DNA of 64,000 nt from Tindallia sp. MSAO_Bac2 (GTDB lineage Bacteria > Bacillota > Clostridia > Peptostreptococcales > Tindalliaceae), in NCBI GenBank assembly GCA_003838145.1, contig QYZZ01000019.1:46888-110887 (forward strand), read 5' to 3'. The notes below the pieces were generated by a model that worked only from the letters and a program-made list of their open reading frames with translations, had not been told where the DNA came from and did no database searches. A program made the position numbers and the translations under genes. Position 1 is the stretch's first letter, and every line of letters begins with the position of its first letter. Shown piece after piece: positions 25,326-32,545 of this stretch.

Positions 25326-26696
25326 ATGAAAAAAGTTCCTTATCGCGTTTATCTTGATGAACAGGAGTTGCCAAAACAATGGTACAACATTCAGGCTGAT
25401 ATGCCGGTTCAATGCAAGCCTGCCCTTCACCCTCAAACCCAACAGCCTATCGGTCCGGAGGACCTGGCGGCAATATTTCCCATGGAGCTGATAAAACAAG
25501 AGGTATCTCAGGAACGATATATTGACATTCCGGAAGAAGTACAGGAAATGTACAGATCTTTCAGACCTTCACCGCTGTGCCGTGCATACAGGCTGGAGGA
25601 AGCACTGGGGACCCCGGCTAAAATATACTACAAATATGAGGGTACCACTCCTTCCGGCAGTCATAAAATGAATACGGCAATCCCACAGGTATACTACAAT
25701 AAAGAAGCAGGTATCACAAGGTTGGCAACGGAAACGGGGGCTGGTCAGTGGGGTTCTGCATTAAGCATTGCTGCTCAGATGTTTGGACTGGAATGTATGG
25801 TGTATATGGTGCGTATCAGCTATGAGCAAAAGCCATATCGAAAATCATTAATGCAGACTTACGGAGCTAATGTCGTTCCAAGCCCCAGCAATCAAACCAA
25901 CGCTGGTCGCGCTATACTTGAAAAAGATCCGGAATCACTCGGAAGCCTTGGCATCGCCATCAGCGAGGCTGTTGAAGATGCGGCAACCCGAAAGGATACC
26001 AGCTACGCTCTGGGAAGTGTTCTCAATCATGTTATTTTGCACCAGAGCATTATAGGGGAAGAAGCAATCAAGCAGATGGAAAAAATTGATGAATACCCGG
26101 ACATGGTGATTGGCTGTTGTGGTGGTGGCAGTAATTTTGCGGGGATTTCCTTTCCGTTCATGAAGAACAACATAAAAGATGGAGCCAAAACCAGATTTAT
26201 AGCGGTGGAGCCGGCGGCCTGTCCAACGCTTACAAAGGGTAAATTTGCCTATGATTTTGGAGATACGGCTAAAATGGCACCGATAACCATGATGTACACT
26301 TTAGGTCACGATTTTGTTCCGGAAGGGATTCACGCCGGAGGGCTCAGGTACCATGGAGAATCACCGCTGGTCAGCCAGCTGTATCATGACGGACTGATTG
26401 AAGGCTGTGCTGTTCCACAGACAAAAGTATTTGAAGCGGCTATTCAGTTTGCCAGAGCGGAAGCCATTCTTCCGGCGCCGGAATCTGCCCATGCCATACA
26501 GGCGGCCATTGAAGAGGCGAAGAAATGCAAAGAAACCGGGGAAGAAAAAACCATCCTATTTGCACTAAGCGGCCATGGCCACTTCGACCTCTCGGCTTAT
26601 GAAGCCTATTTATCCGGTAAAATATGTGACGTCGAATACACGGAAGACATGCTGAATGAAGGGCTCCGATGCGTTCCTTCCATTGGTTGCAAGTAA
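25326..26696 (+). CDS. trpB: Stand-alone tryptophan synthase beta chain, TrpB2 type
   Basis: The 456-residue enzyme is of the longer TrpB2 class, with an N-terminal extension and the PLP lysine in TTPSGSHKMNTAI. Other blocks are TETGAGQWGSALSIAAQMFG, CCGGGSNFAGISFPF and LRYHGESPLVSQLYHDG. It condenses indole with L-serine. No trpA or other trp genes adjoin it, so it probably salvages free indole, which fits control by the tryptophan T-box just upstream. GAAGGAGA precedes the ATG. A terminator follows, so the unit is monocistronic. TrpB2 proteins can also accept O-phosphoserine; substrate preference is not visible. Confidence 0.93.
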   Translation: MKKVPYRVYLDEQELPKQWYNIQADMPVQCKPALHPQTQQPIGPEDLAAIFPMELIKQEVSQERYIDIPEEVQEMYRSFRPSPLCRAYRLEEALGTPAKIYYKYEGTTPSGSHKMNTAIPQVYYNKEAGITRLATETGAGQWGSALSIAAQMFGLECMVYMVRISYEQKPYRKSLMQTYGANVVPSPSNQTNAGRAILEKDPESLGSLGIAISEAVEDAATRKDTSYALGSVLNHVILHQSIIGEEAIKQMEKIDEYPDMVIGCCGGGSNFAGISFPFMKNNIKDGAKTRFIAVEPAACPTLTKGKFAYDFGDTAKMAPITMMYTLGHDFVPEGIHAGGLRYHGESPLVSQLYHDGLIEGCAVPQTKVFEAAIQFARAEAILPAPESAHAIQAAIEEAKKCKETGEEKTILFALSGHGHFDLSAYEAYLSGKICDVEYTEDMLNEGLRCVPSIGCK

Positions 26697-26710
26697 ATAA
26701 AAAAACTGTA

Positions 26711-26738
26711 AAAATCGCTCCTGATGGAGCGGTTTTTT
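26711..26738 (+). terminator. Terminator after trpB
   Basis: CGCTCC (26716-26721) and GGAGCG (26726-26731) enclose TGAT, extended by A-T/G-U pairs and followed by a T-run. Confidence 0.85.
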
Positions 26739-26807
26739 TCGTGCAATAGTTTACATAATATAGTATTATGGGTTTATAAAAGAAAATTTGAAAAGGTTGT
26801 GAGGAAG

Positions 26808-27221
26808 ATGCTGAAGAAATCCCATGCTTTTGTTATAATGAGTTTAGTGTTGATGACACCTTTGGTGGCTTGCCAGAATACAGAAAAAACGGAGCCGGCA
26901 GAAATAAATTATGAATTGGATGAAAGAAATTTAACAGTAGATGAAGTAGTTATTCCCTATTACCTTATCGACAACATCGAAGATGTACCGGTTATTCCTG
27001 ATATGGAAAAAATTGAGGGCACAGAGACAGGAAACTATCGCAAAGGTCTTTTTGAGCTGGAGGGCATTGGGCCGGTTCATGTATTTATTCAGGATAATAA
27101 TCGGAAAATGTTGTTAATTGAACACGATGAGCAGTATTTCGGCATAACGCCGGGAACGGGTCAAGAATTCGACACCTTCCGATATAATTTAATTGTAGCC
27201 TGGGAATTAACATATAAATGA
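26808..27221 (+). CDS. Small hypothetical lipoprotein
   Basis: The frame encodes 137 residues from ATG 26808 (a GTG at 26799 is an alternative). It has a hydrophobic signal with lipobox LVAC, so the mature protein would be tethered outside the membrane. The rest is small and acidic (LDERNLTVDEVVIPYYLID, GPVHVFIQDNNRKM) with mixed beta-type patterns. I do not recognise the family. It lies between the trpB terminator and the dUTPase gene. Ribosome site is weak (GAGG 3 bases from the ATG), so the start is uncertain. Confidence 0.65.
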   Translation: MLKKSHAFVIMSLVLMTPLVACQNTEKTEPAEINYELDERNLTVDEVVIPYYLIDNIEDVPVIPDMEKIEGTETGNYRKGLFELEGIGPVHVFIQDNNRKMLLIEHDEQYFGITPGTGQEFDTFRYNLIVAWELTYK

Positions 27222-27271
27222 TAGGCATCATACTCCGCCGGCGGCGGAAATGACAGGAAAAGAGGGTTTTG

Positions 27272-27757
27272 ATGAACTGGTCAGAATTATTTAAAAAACA
27301 GAAACAGCTGGATCGATTTATACTGGAAAACCACGATCTGGAGAAGGAAAACCTTACAGAAAGAAAGATACTGGCTTTTCAGGTTGAGCTGGGTGAACTG
27401 GCAAATGAGACGCGTTGTTTCAAATTCTGGAGTGTTAAAGAAGCATCTTCAAAAGAAGTGATTTTGGAAGAATATGTGGATGGACTTCATTTTTTGCTAA
27501 GTCTGGGTCTGGAAATGGATTATATTTTTGATGAACTGGAACCTGAAAAAATTGAAGACAATGAAACACTGCAGTTTCTGTCTGTTTACCGGGCTATGAG
27601 TCAATTTGACCAGAATCGGTCATATGCTAATTTTCACCAACTTTTTCAGGCTTTCGTTTCCCTGGGAGAGCAACTTGGTTTTACCCGGGAGGAAGTAATG
27701 AAATCATATTTATCTAAAAACGAGACAAATCATCAAAGGCAGCAAGACGGGTATTAG
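27272..27757 (+). CDS. Dimeric all-alpha dUTP diphosphatase (dUTPase_2)
   Basis: This 161-residue protein fits the dimeric dUTPase/MazG-like NTP pyrophosphatases: LAFQVELGELANETRCFKFW carries the ExxE metal motif and EYVDGLHFLLSLGLE the second ExxD motif. It hydrolyses dUTP to dUMP, keeping uracil out of DNA; a uracil-DNA glycosylase gene lies elsewhere in the window (38424). The ATG at 27272 follows AGAGGG; a TTG one codon earlier is ignored. Confidence 0.85.
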   Translation: MNWSELFKKQKQLDRFILENHDLEKENLTERKILAFQVELGELANETRCFKFWSVKEASSKEVILEEYVDGLHFLLSLGLEMDYIFDELEPEKIEDNETLQFLSVYRAMSQFDQNRSYANFHQLFQAFVSLGEQLGFTREEVMKSYLSKNETNHQRQQDGY

Positions 27758-27805
27758 GAATAAGCATGATCAAAAACTTTCGGATGTTTCAAAGGAGTGA
27801 AAATA

Positions 27806-27880
27806 ATGGGGCTTGAAAAAAATTTGACAAGTGTGTATAATGACAGTGAGAATATTTTCACTATTATGCATAGGCGGTGA
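27806..27880 (+). CDS. Candidate 24-residue small protein or leader peptide
   Basis: An ATG at 27806 lies 6 bases after AAAGGAGTG, an excellent ribosome site, and opens a frame of 24 codons beginning MGLEKNLTSVYNDSE and ending IMHRR. Its TGA stop overlaps an in-frame ATG of the DUF3870 gene (TGATG), suggesting translational coupling. It is too short for homology judgement by eye. It could be a real small protein, a regulatory leader, or an old start of the DUF3870 gene. Confidence 0.4.
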   Translation: MGLEKNLTSVYNDSENIFTIMHRR

Positions 27881-27885
27881 TGGGT

Positions 27886-28221
27886 ATGGCAAATTATTCT
27901 AATAATACGGTCTACTTTATCGCTTATGCCAAGTTGCCGGGAGAAATTCCGGCTGCTAATGTGCATCGGGTTGTCGGTTTAGGATTGATTATCGATCGAA
28001 ACAGTGGGGAAATTGTAGATGTTTCCTGTACCCTGCTAACCGAAGAAGCCCGGGAATTTCTCAAATCTGTGCTGGTTGGACATAATATTCACGAAGAAGG
28101 AGCCGAACAAATTGCTGTATCCATTAAGGATCGGTATCATGGCTTTGCCCAGAAGGCTTTGTGCGTTGCTTTGCGTGGCGCTGTTGAAAGATACCTTCAG
28201 TGGAAAAGTGAAAACAAGTAA
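27886..28221 (+). CDS. DUF3870-family small protein
   Basis: The 111-residue protein matches the general pattern of DUF3870: YFIAYAKLPGEIPAAN at the start, LGLIIDRNSGEIVDVSCTLL in the middle and FAQKALCVALRGAVERYL at the end. No catalytic motif is evident. AGGCGG lies 8 bases before ATG 27886; in-frame ATG 27880 overlaps the stop of the upstream 24-codon frame. It is followed after about 215 bases by the aminotransferase-BKACE module, so a role in amino-acid catabolism is possible but unproven. Confidence 0.75.
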   Translation: MANYSNNTVYFIAYAKLPGEIPAANVHRVVGLGLIIDRNSGEIVDVSCTLLTEEAREFLKSVLVGHNIHEEGAEQIAVSIKDRYHGFAQKALCVALRGAVERYLQWKSENK

Positions 28222-28260
28222 CGGACCGGCCAAATAACATTGTATCCATTTAATTGTATG

Positions 28261-28420
28261 CTGCTTTACCTGCCGCCCTGTCATATCCTGACAGGGATTC
28301 AGCGGGTGGAATCCAGTATAACTGAAGCCACTGATATCGTAAGAGCGAATGAGCTGTTGGGAACTGGTGGTATCTGTTGTACTGGTTTTTGTTTTATATA
28401 AAAACAAAAACCTGAAAATT
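28261..28420 (+). repeat. Two inverted repeats in the leader of the aminotransferase gene
   Basis: CCCTGTCA/TGACAGGG near 28274-28294 forms an 8-bp hairpin. An A/T-rich palindrome, GGTTTTTGTTTT with AAAACAAAAACC near 28384-28412, lies just before the ribosome site of the next gene. The second could be an operator or a weak terminator after DUF3870. Confidence 0.4.
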
Positions 28421-28436
28421 GGGAAGGGGGAACAAA

Positions 28437-29795
28437 ATGAGTCAGAACAAAGCACCAAAAAATCATGTTTTTTATCGGAATCAGAACTGGATTTACCCAC
28501 GGATTGAGCGAGGTGAAGGTGTATACCTCTATGGAGAAGATGGCAAACCATATATCGATGCCTGCTCCGGTTCGGCAGTTGCAAATATAGGCCATGGAAA
28601 TGCTGAAATTGCGCAGTTTGCAAAAGAACAAATCGAAAGAGTTGCTTTCACTCACCTTTCAAGATGGACGGTAGATACAATTGAGAAATGCGCTGAGAAG
28701 GTTTGCGAATGGACTCCCGGAGACCTTAATCATGTATACTTTGTTTCCGGTGGATCTGAATCAACAGAAACTGCCATCAAAATGGCGCGTCAGTATTTTG
28801 TCGAAAGAGATGGCAAGGATAGCAAAAAGTGGAAAGTAATCAGTAAATGGAATTCCTTCCATGGAAACACGTTGGGAGCACTTTCCATGACGGGAATCCC
28901 GGGACGAAGAAAAATATATGAGCCAATGCTCATTGATTTCCCTAAAATTCCACAGTTCTATCACTACCGCAATCCATGGAACTGCGAAACACTGGAAGAA
29001 ACAAGCATTAAGGCGGCAGAGGCTCTGGAAGAAGAAATCATCAAGCAGGGTGCCGAAAATGTATGTGCCTTTATATCGGAACCGGTTATCGGTTCTGCAG
29101 TGCCTGGTGTTCATCCGACCAAAATATATTTTGACAAAGTAAGAGAAATTTGTGACCGTTACGATATCCTCTTTATCATGGATGAAGTAATGGCTGGCTT
29201 TGGCAGAACCGGCAAAAAATTTGCGTCAGATCATTATGATGTAGTGCCGGATATTATGACTTGCGCCAAAGGCATGAGCTCCGGATATACTCCCATGGGA
29301 GCAGCAATTTGCAACGATAGAGTTTTTAATACCATTATGGTGGAAGGAACCGGTAACTTTATTCATGGACACACTTATGCCAGTAATCCACTTTCCTGTG
29401 GAATAGGACTGAAAGTGCTGGAAATTATTGAGCGGGAAGGGTATCTTCAAAATGCTGCAGAGCAGGGCGAATACTTTGGACAGAGGATGGAAGAGCTCAA
29501 TAAGTATCCTATCGTAGGTGATGTGCGAGGTAAAGGATTAATGTGGGGTATAGAATTTGTTCAGGATAAAAGCACTAAAGAACCTTTTGATCCTTCGATC
29601 AATCTGAAAGGTAAATTCACCGTTAACTGTCTGGAAGAAGGTGTAGTTCCATATCCGGGTGGAGGATCTGCAGGAAGTGGAAAAGGTGACGATACGCTTT
29701 TGGCACCGCCTATCAATATTACCCGTGAAGAAACGGCTGAGATGATGGATAGACTGGAAAGAGCCATCGATAAAACCAGCAAGCAGGTTCTATAA
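28437..29795 (+). CDS. Class-III PLP aminotransferase, paired with BKACE
   Basis: The 452-residue fold-type I enzyme has DACSGSAVANIGHGNAEI, FVSGGSESTETAIKMARQYF, FHGNTLGALSMTGIPGRR, FIMDEVMAGFGRTGK (cofactor Asp) and CAKGMSSGYTPMGAA (Schiff-base Lys). It belongs with omega- and beta-amino-acid aminotransferases. The ATG at 28437 follows AAGGGGG. It ends 28 bases before a beta-keto acid cleavage enzyme. The natural reading is that it deaminates a beta-amino acid to the beta-keto acid that BKACE then cleaves. Substrate is inferred, not shown. Confidence 0.85.
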   Translation: MSQNKAPKNHVFYRNQNWIYPRIERGEGVYLYGEDGKPYIDACSGSAVANIGHGNAEIAQFAKEQIERVAFTHLSRWTVDTIEKCAEKVCEWTPGDLNHVYFVSGGSESTETAIKMARQYFVERDGKDSKKWKVISKWNSFHGNTLGALSMTGIPGRRKIYEPMLIDFPKIPQFYHYRNPWNCETLEETSIKAAEALEEEIIKQGAENVCAFISEPVIGSAVPGVHPTKIYFDKVREICDRYDILFIMDEVMAGFGRTGKKFASDHYDVVPDIMTCAKGMSSGYTPMGAAICNDRVFNTIMVEGTGNFIHGHTYASNPLSCGIGLKVLEIIEREGYLQNAAEQGEYFGQRMEELNKYPIVGDVRGKGLMWGIEFVQDKSTKEPFDPSINLKGKFTVNCLEEGVVPYPGGGSAGSGKGDDTLLAPPINITREETAEMMDRLERAIDKTSKQVL

Positions 29796-29823
29796 AGCAG
29801 ATACGCAAAAGGAGGCGTTAATT

Positions 29824-30645
29824 TTGGATAAACTGATTATTACTCTGGCACCAACAGGGAATGTGCCAACCCGCGCATTAAATGCCAGTACTCCGGTAAC
29901 CCCGGATCAAATTGTAGCTGATCTGCAAAAATGCAGAGAAATGGGAGTGTCCGTAGGACATCTGCATGTTCGTGACGAAGAGGAAAAACCTACCTGTGAC
30001 CGGGCTATTTTTAAAGAGCTCATCGATAAAATCGATGCCAGCGACCTGGACATCATTACCCAGGTGTCAACAGGAGCAAGAGGTGGCGGCAATACGGCGG
30101 AATGGAGAAGCCAGATGCTTGACCTTAACGTTGAAATGGCCAGCCTTTCCACCGGATCTTCAAACTTTCCAAGTGCTGTAAACGCCAACCCGCCGGATTT
30201 GATTGAACATCTGGTTACGAAAATGAACGAGAATAATGTGAAGCCGGAAATAGAAGCCTTTGACGTGGCAATGATTGATAACGCCAAGTTTTTAATTAAA
30301 AAAGGTGTTTTGAAAACGCCAGTACACTTCAATCTGGTGATGAACGTTCCGGGTTCCATAAAAGGCACCCCGAAAAATCTGATGCATATGATTGAGAGTT
30401 TGCCTCCAAACTCCACCTGCAGTGTGATGGGCGTTGGCAAAGCGCAGGTTCAGATGCTGACGATGGCCATTGTCATGGGAGCCCATGTTCGAACCGGATT
30501 GGAAGATGTGCTTGAAATGCCGGACGGGACACAGGCAACCAATGAAAAACTGGTGCAGCAGGTAGTGAATATTGCAAAAGCCGTTGGAAGAGAAATGGCA
30601 ACACCTGCGGAAGCCTGTGAAATGCTGGGCCTCCCACCTAGATAA
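29824..30645 (+). CDS. Beta-keto acid cleavage enzyme (BKACE / Kce family, DUF849)
   Basis: This 273-residue TIM-barrel begins with LIITLAPTGNVPTRA and has the Zn-binding GHLHVRDEEEKPT near residue 46, then QVSTGARGGG, VEMASLSTGSSNFP, PVHFNLVMNVPGSIKGTP, MGVGKAQVQML and GAHVRTGLEDVLEM. The family condenses a beta-keto acid with acetyl-CoA and splits it to acetoacetate and a new acyl-CoA; the founding member acts on 3-keto-5-aminohexanoate in lysine fermentation. The start is TTG at 29824, 8 bases after GGAGG. It lies between an aminotransferase and a TAXI-TRAP importer. Its own substrate is uncertain. Confidence 0.92.
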   Translation: MDKLIITLAPTGNVPTRALNASTPVTPDQIVADLQKCREMGVSVGHLHVRDEEEKPTCDRAIFKELIDKIDASDLDIITQVSTGARGGGNTAEWRSQMLDLNVEMASLSTGSSNFPSAVNANPPDLIEHLVTKMNENNVKPEIEAFDVAMIDNAKFLIKKGVLKTPVHFNLVMNVPGSIKGTPKNLMHMIESLPPNSTCSVMGVGKAQVQMLTMAIVMGAHVRTGLEDVLEMPDGTQATNEKLVQQVVNIAKAVGREMATPAEACEMLGLPPR

Positions 30646-30718
30646 AGATTGATAAAAATATTCACAAACGAAGGAAATGAATGAATACTTGCATAGTCAA
30701 ACTATAATGAAGTATATA

Positions 30719-30747
30719 TTGACTTTTGTCCCTGGGAAGAGTAAAAT
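30719..30747 (+). promoter_or_regulatory. Probable promoter of the TAXI-TRAP operon
   Basis: TTGACT (30719-30724) and TAAAAT (30742-30747) are spaced by 17 bases, about 107 bases before the binding-protein start. Confidence 0.55.
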
Positions 30748-30853
30748 ATACGTTGCAGGAGACTGAACACTGAACTTTCACAAAATTAGCATGGTATTTC
30801 CTGGATACCGTGTTAATGATAAATTAAGAAGTGAAGAAGAAAAGGGGGATTTT

Positions 30854-31873
30854 ATGAAAAAGACACGTTTTGGATTGTTGTTAATTGCACTGTTGGTTGT
30901 AAGTTTGGCGTTCACAGCTTGCGGCGGAAACGGAGCGGATGCACCTGCAGATGAAAATGGTGAAGCGGAAGCGCCAGCTGCCGGAACTCAGGAATTGCTT
31001 TATGCAACAGGTGGAACTGCGGGTACTTACTACCCACTGGGCGGAGCGATGGCTTCAGTATGGAACGATCACATTGATGCCATTAACGTAACCATTCAAC
31101 CATCCGGAGCATCTGTCGAAAACCTTCGACTGCTGGACACCCGTGATGCAGACATCGTTATGGCGATGAATAACATTGCTGAAGACGCATGGCATGGAGA
31201 AGGATCTTTTGAAGGCACTGAAGTTCAAGGTTTCAGAGCCGTAGGCGTTGTGTATCCTGAGATTATTCAGGGTGTTGGCCTGGTGGAAAGTGGCGTCTAC
31301 ACTATCGAAGACCAAGCTGGCAAAACAGTTGCAGGTGGACCTCCAGGAAGTGGTACCGCAGCAACAACTCCGCACATCTTTGCAGCTCATGGATTAACTG
31401 AAGATGACATGACGGTTGTAAATGACACATTCGGCGACGCAGTTGACAAAATGAAAGACGGCCATGTGGATGCAGCCTGGAACGTACTGGGTGCTCCGGC
31501 TTCTGCAATTGTTGACCTGCTGACCGTACGCGAAGTAGCCTTCCTGGAAATTACCGGCGAAGAGCTGGAAACACTGCAGGAAGAATTCCCATTGATTGCA
31601 CCATGGGTTATTCCAGCTGGAACCTACAACTATCGTGGAGAAGATTATGATGACATTCACACCATCGCTCTTCAGGCGGTACTTTATGTAAGAGACGACC
31701 TGGACGATGACATTGCGTATGATCTTGCTCGTATAATGTATGAGCATAACGACCAGATTGCGGCATCTCATGCAACTGGTGAGCAGATTCTGCTGGAAAA
31801 TGCGCTAAATGGAATCACAACTGAATTTCATCCAGGAGCAATTCGATACTACGAAGAACAAGGCATGATGTAA
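30854..31873 (+). CDS. TAXI-family TRAP transporter substrate-binding lipoprotein
   Basis: The 339-residue lipoprotein starts at ATG 30854 behind AAGGGGG, with lipobox FTAC near residue 22. The mature domain is NMT1/TAXI-type: LLYATGGTAGTYYPLGGAMA, then [38 protein letters not shown] and VDAAWNVLGAPASAIVDLLT. It captures a carboxylate or amino-acid-like solute outside the cell for the fused permease at 32542. The terminator at 31905-31937 behind it would keep it more abundant than the permease. Confidence 0.93.
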   Translation: MKKTRFGLLLIALLVVSLAFTACGGNGADAPADENGEAEAPAAGTQELLYATGGTAGTYYPLGGAMASVWNDHIDAINVTIQPSGASVENLRLLDTRDADIVMAMNNIAEDAWHGEGSFEGTEVQGFRAVGVVYPEIIQGVGLVESGVYTIEDQAGKTVAGGPPGSGTAATTPHIFAAHGLTEDDMTVVNDTFGDAVDKMKDGHVDAAWNVLGAPASAIVDLLTVREVAFLEITGEELETLQEEFPLIAPWVIPAGTYNYRGEDYDDIHTIALQAVLYVRDDLDDDIAYDLARIMYEHNDQIAASHATGEQILLENALNGITTEFHPGAIRYYEEQGMM

Positions 31874-31904
31874 CACCTGAAAGAGATGATTCGGTAATGA
31901 AATG

Positions 31905-31937
31905 TAAACCGGGCATGAATCATGCCCGGTTTATTTT
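31905..31937 (+). terminator. Intra-operon terminator/attenuator after the TAXI gene
   Basis: TAAACCGGGCATG and CATGCCCGGTTTA form a 13-bp perfect stem with a 3-base loop, followed by TTTT. Confidence 0.8.
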
Positions 31938-32011
31938 CCGGGTCTTTCCGGGGAAATGGATCATGAAAACGTTACCCTGATTCTTTAAATTAAAGAAGAG
32001 AGTAATCAATT

Positions 32012-32545
32012 ATGACTTATATCAGCAAAAATAAGCGGACCTGCACTTTATTGTTAATGATGGTGTTAGTCTGTGCATTCATACTTTTTATAATGCGAAA
32101 ACCGGTAACTGTACTTCAGATAAGTGAGCCTGCCAAAGATAATCAGCTTTTATACCTGGTACGCATTAATCCCAAGGACTCCTTTTCTATTCACTGGACA
32201 CATTCTGTAACAAAACAGCCCGTCATTGAAACCTACTATGTTCAGGAAAAACTCACAATAGGCATTGAGGAAATGTTATTCAACGAACATGGACCGAATC
32301 TTCCGGCAGGGCCGGAGGGAGGTACTAAATGGGAGATAACGGATGGTTTGTTTCGTGTCTACAACTATAACGTATCCTTTGATAAATTGCCGGTGCGAAT
32401 TGGCCAGGAAGTGGCTGATCACACTTTTTATTTTGCCCACCATGAAGTACCCCTCAGAGAACTTGCTTCACCTGGTGGATTTGTTGAAATAGAAGTAACA
32501 GATATTTCTTTACTGAAGTACTTTTTAAGGAGGGAAGCAAGATGA
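32012..32545 (+). CDS. DUF1850 protein associated with the TAXI-TRAP transporter
   Basis: The 177-residue protein has one N-terminal membrane segment (residues about 12-29) and a DUF1850 core: IHWTHSVTKQPVIETYYVQ and EMLFNEHGPNLPAGPEGG, then a C-terminal strand-rich part. DUF1850 proteins are commonly encoded between TAXI binding proteins and fused TRAP permeases; the role is unknown. Its TGA overlaps the ATG of the permease gene, so the two are translationally coupled. The ribosome site is weak. Confidence 0.85.
   Translation: MTYISKNKRTCTLLLMMVLVCAFILFIMRKPVTVLQISEPAKDNQLLYLVRINPKDSFSIHWTHSVTKQPVIETYYVQEKLTIGIEEMLFNEHGPNLPAGPEGGTKWEITDGLFRVYNYNVSFDKLPVRIGQEVADHTFYFAHHEVPLRELASPGGFVEIEVTDISLLKYFLRREAR

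Noticed and set aside
27823..27840. TTGACA followed closely by TATAAT as a promoter
   Set aside because: The two hexamers are only 6 bases apart, far too close for sigma-A; the stretch is better read as part of the 24-codon frame.
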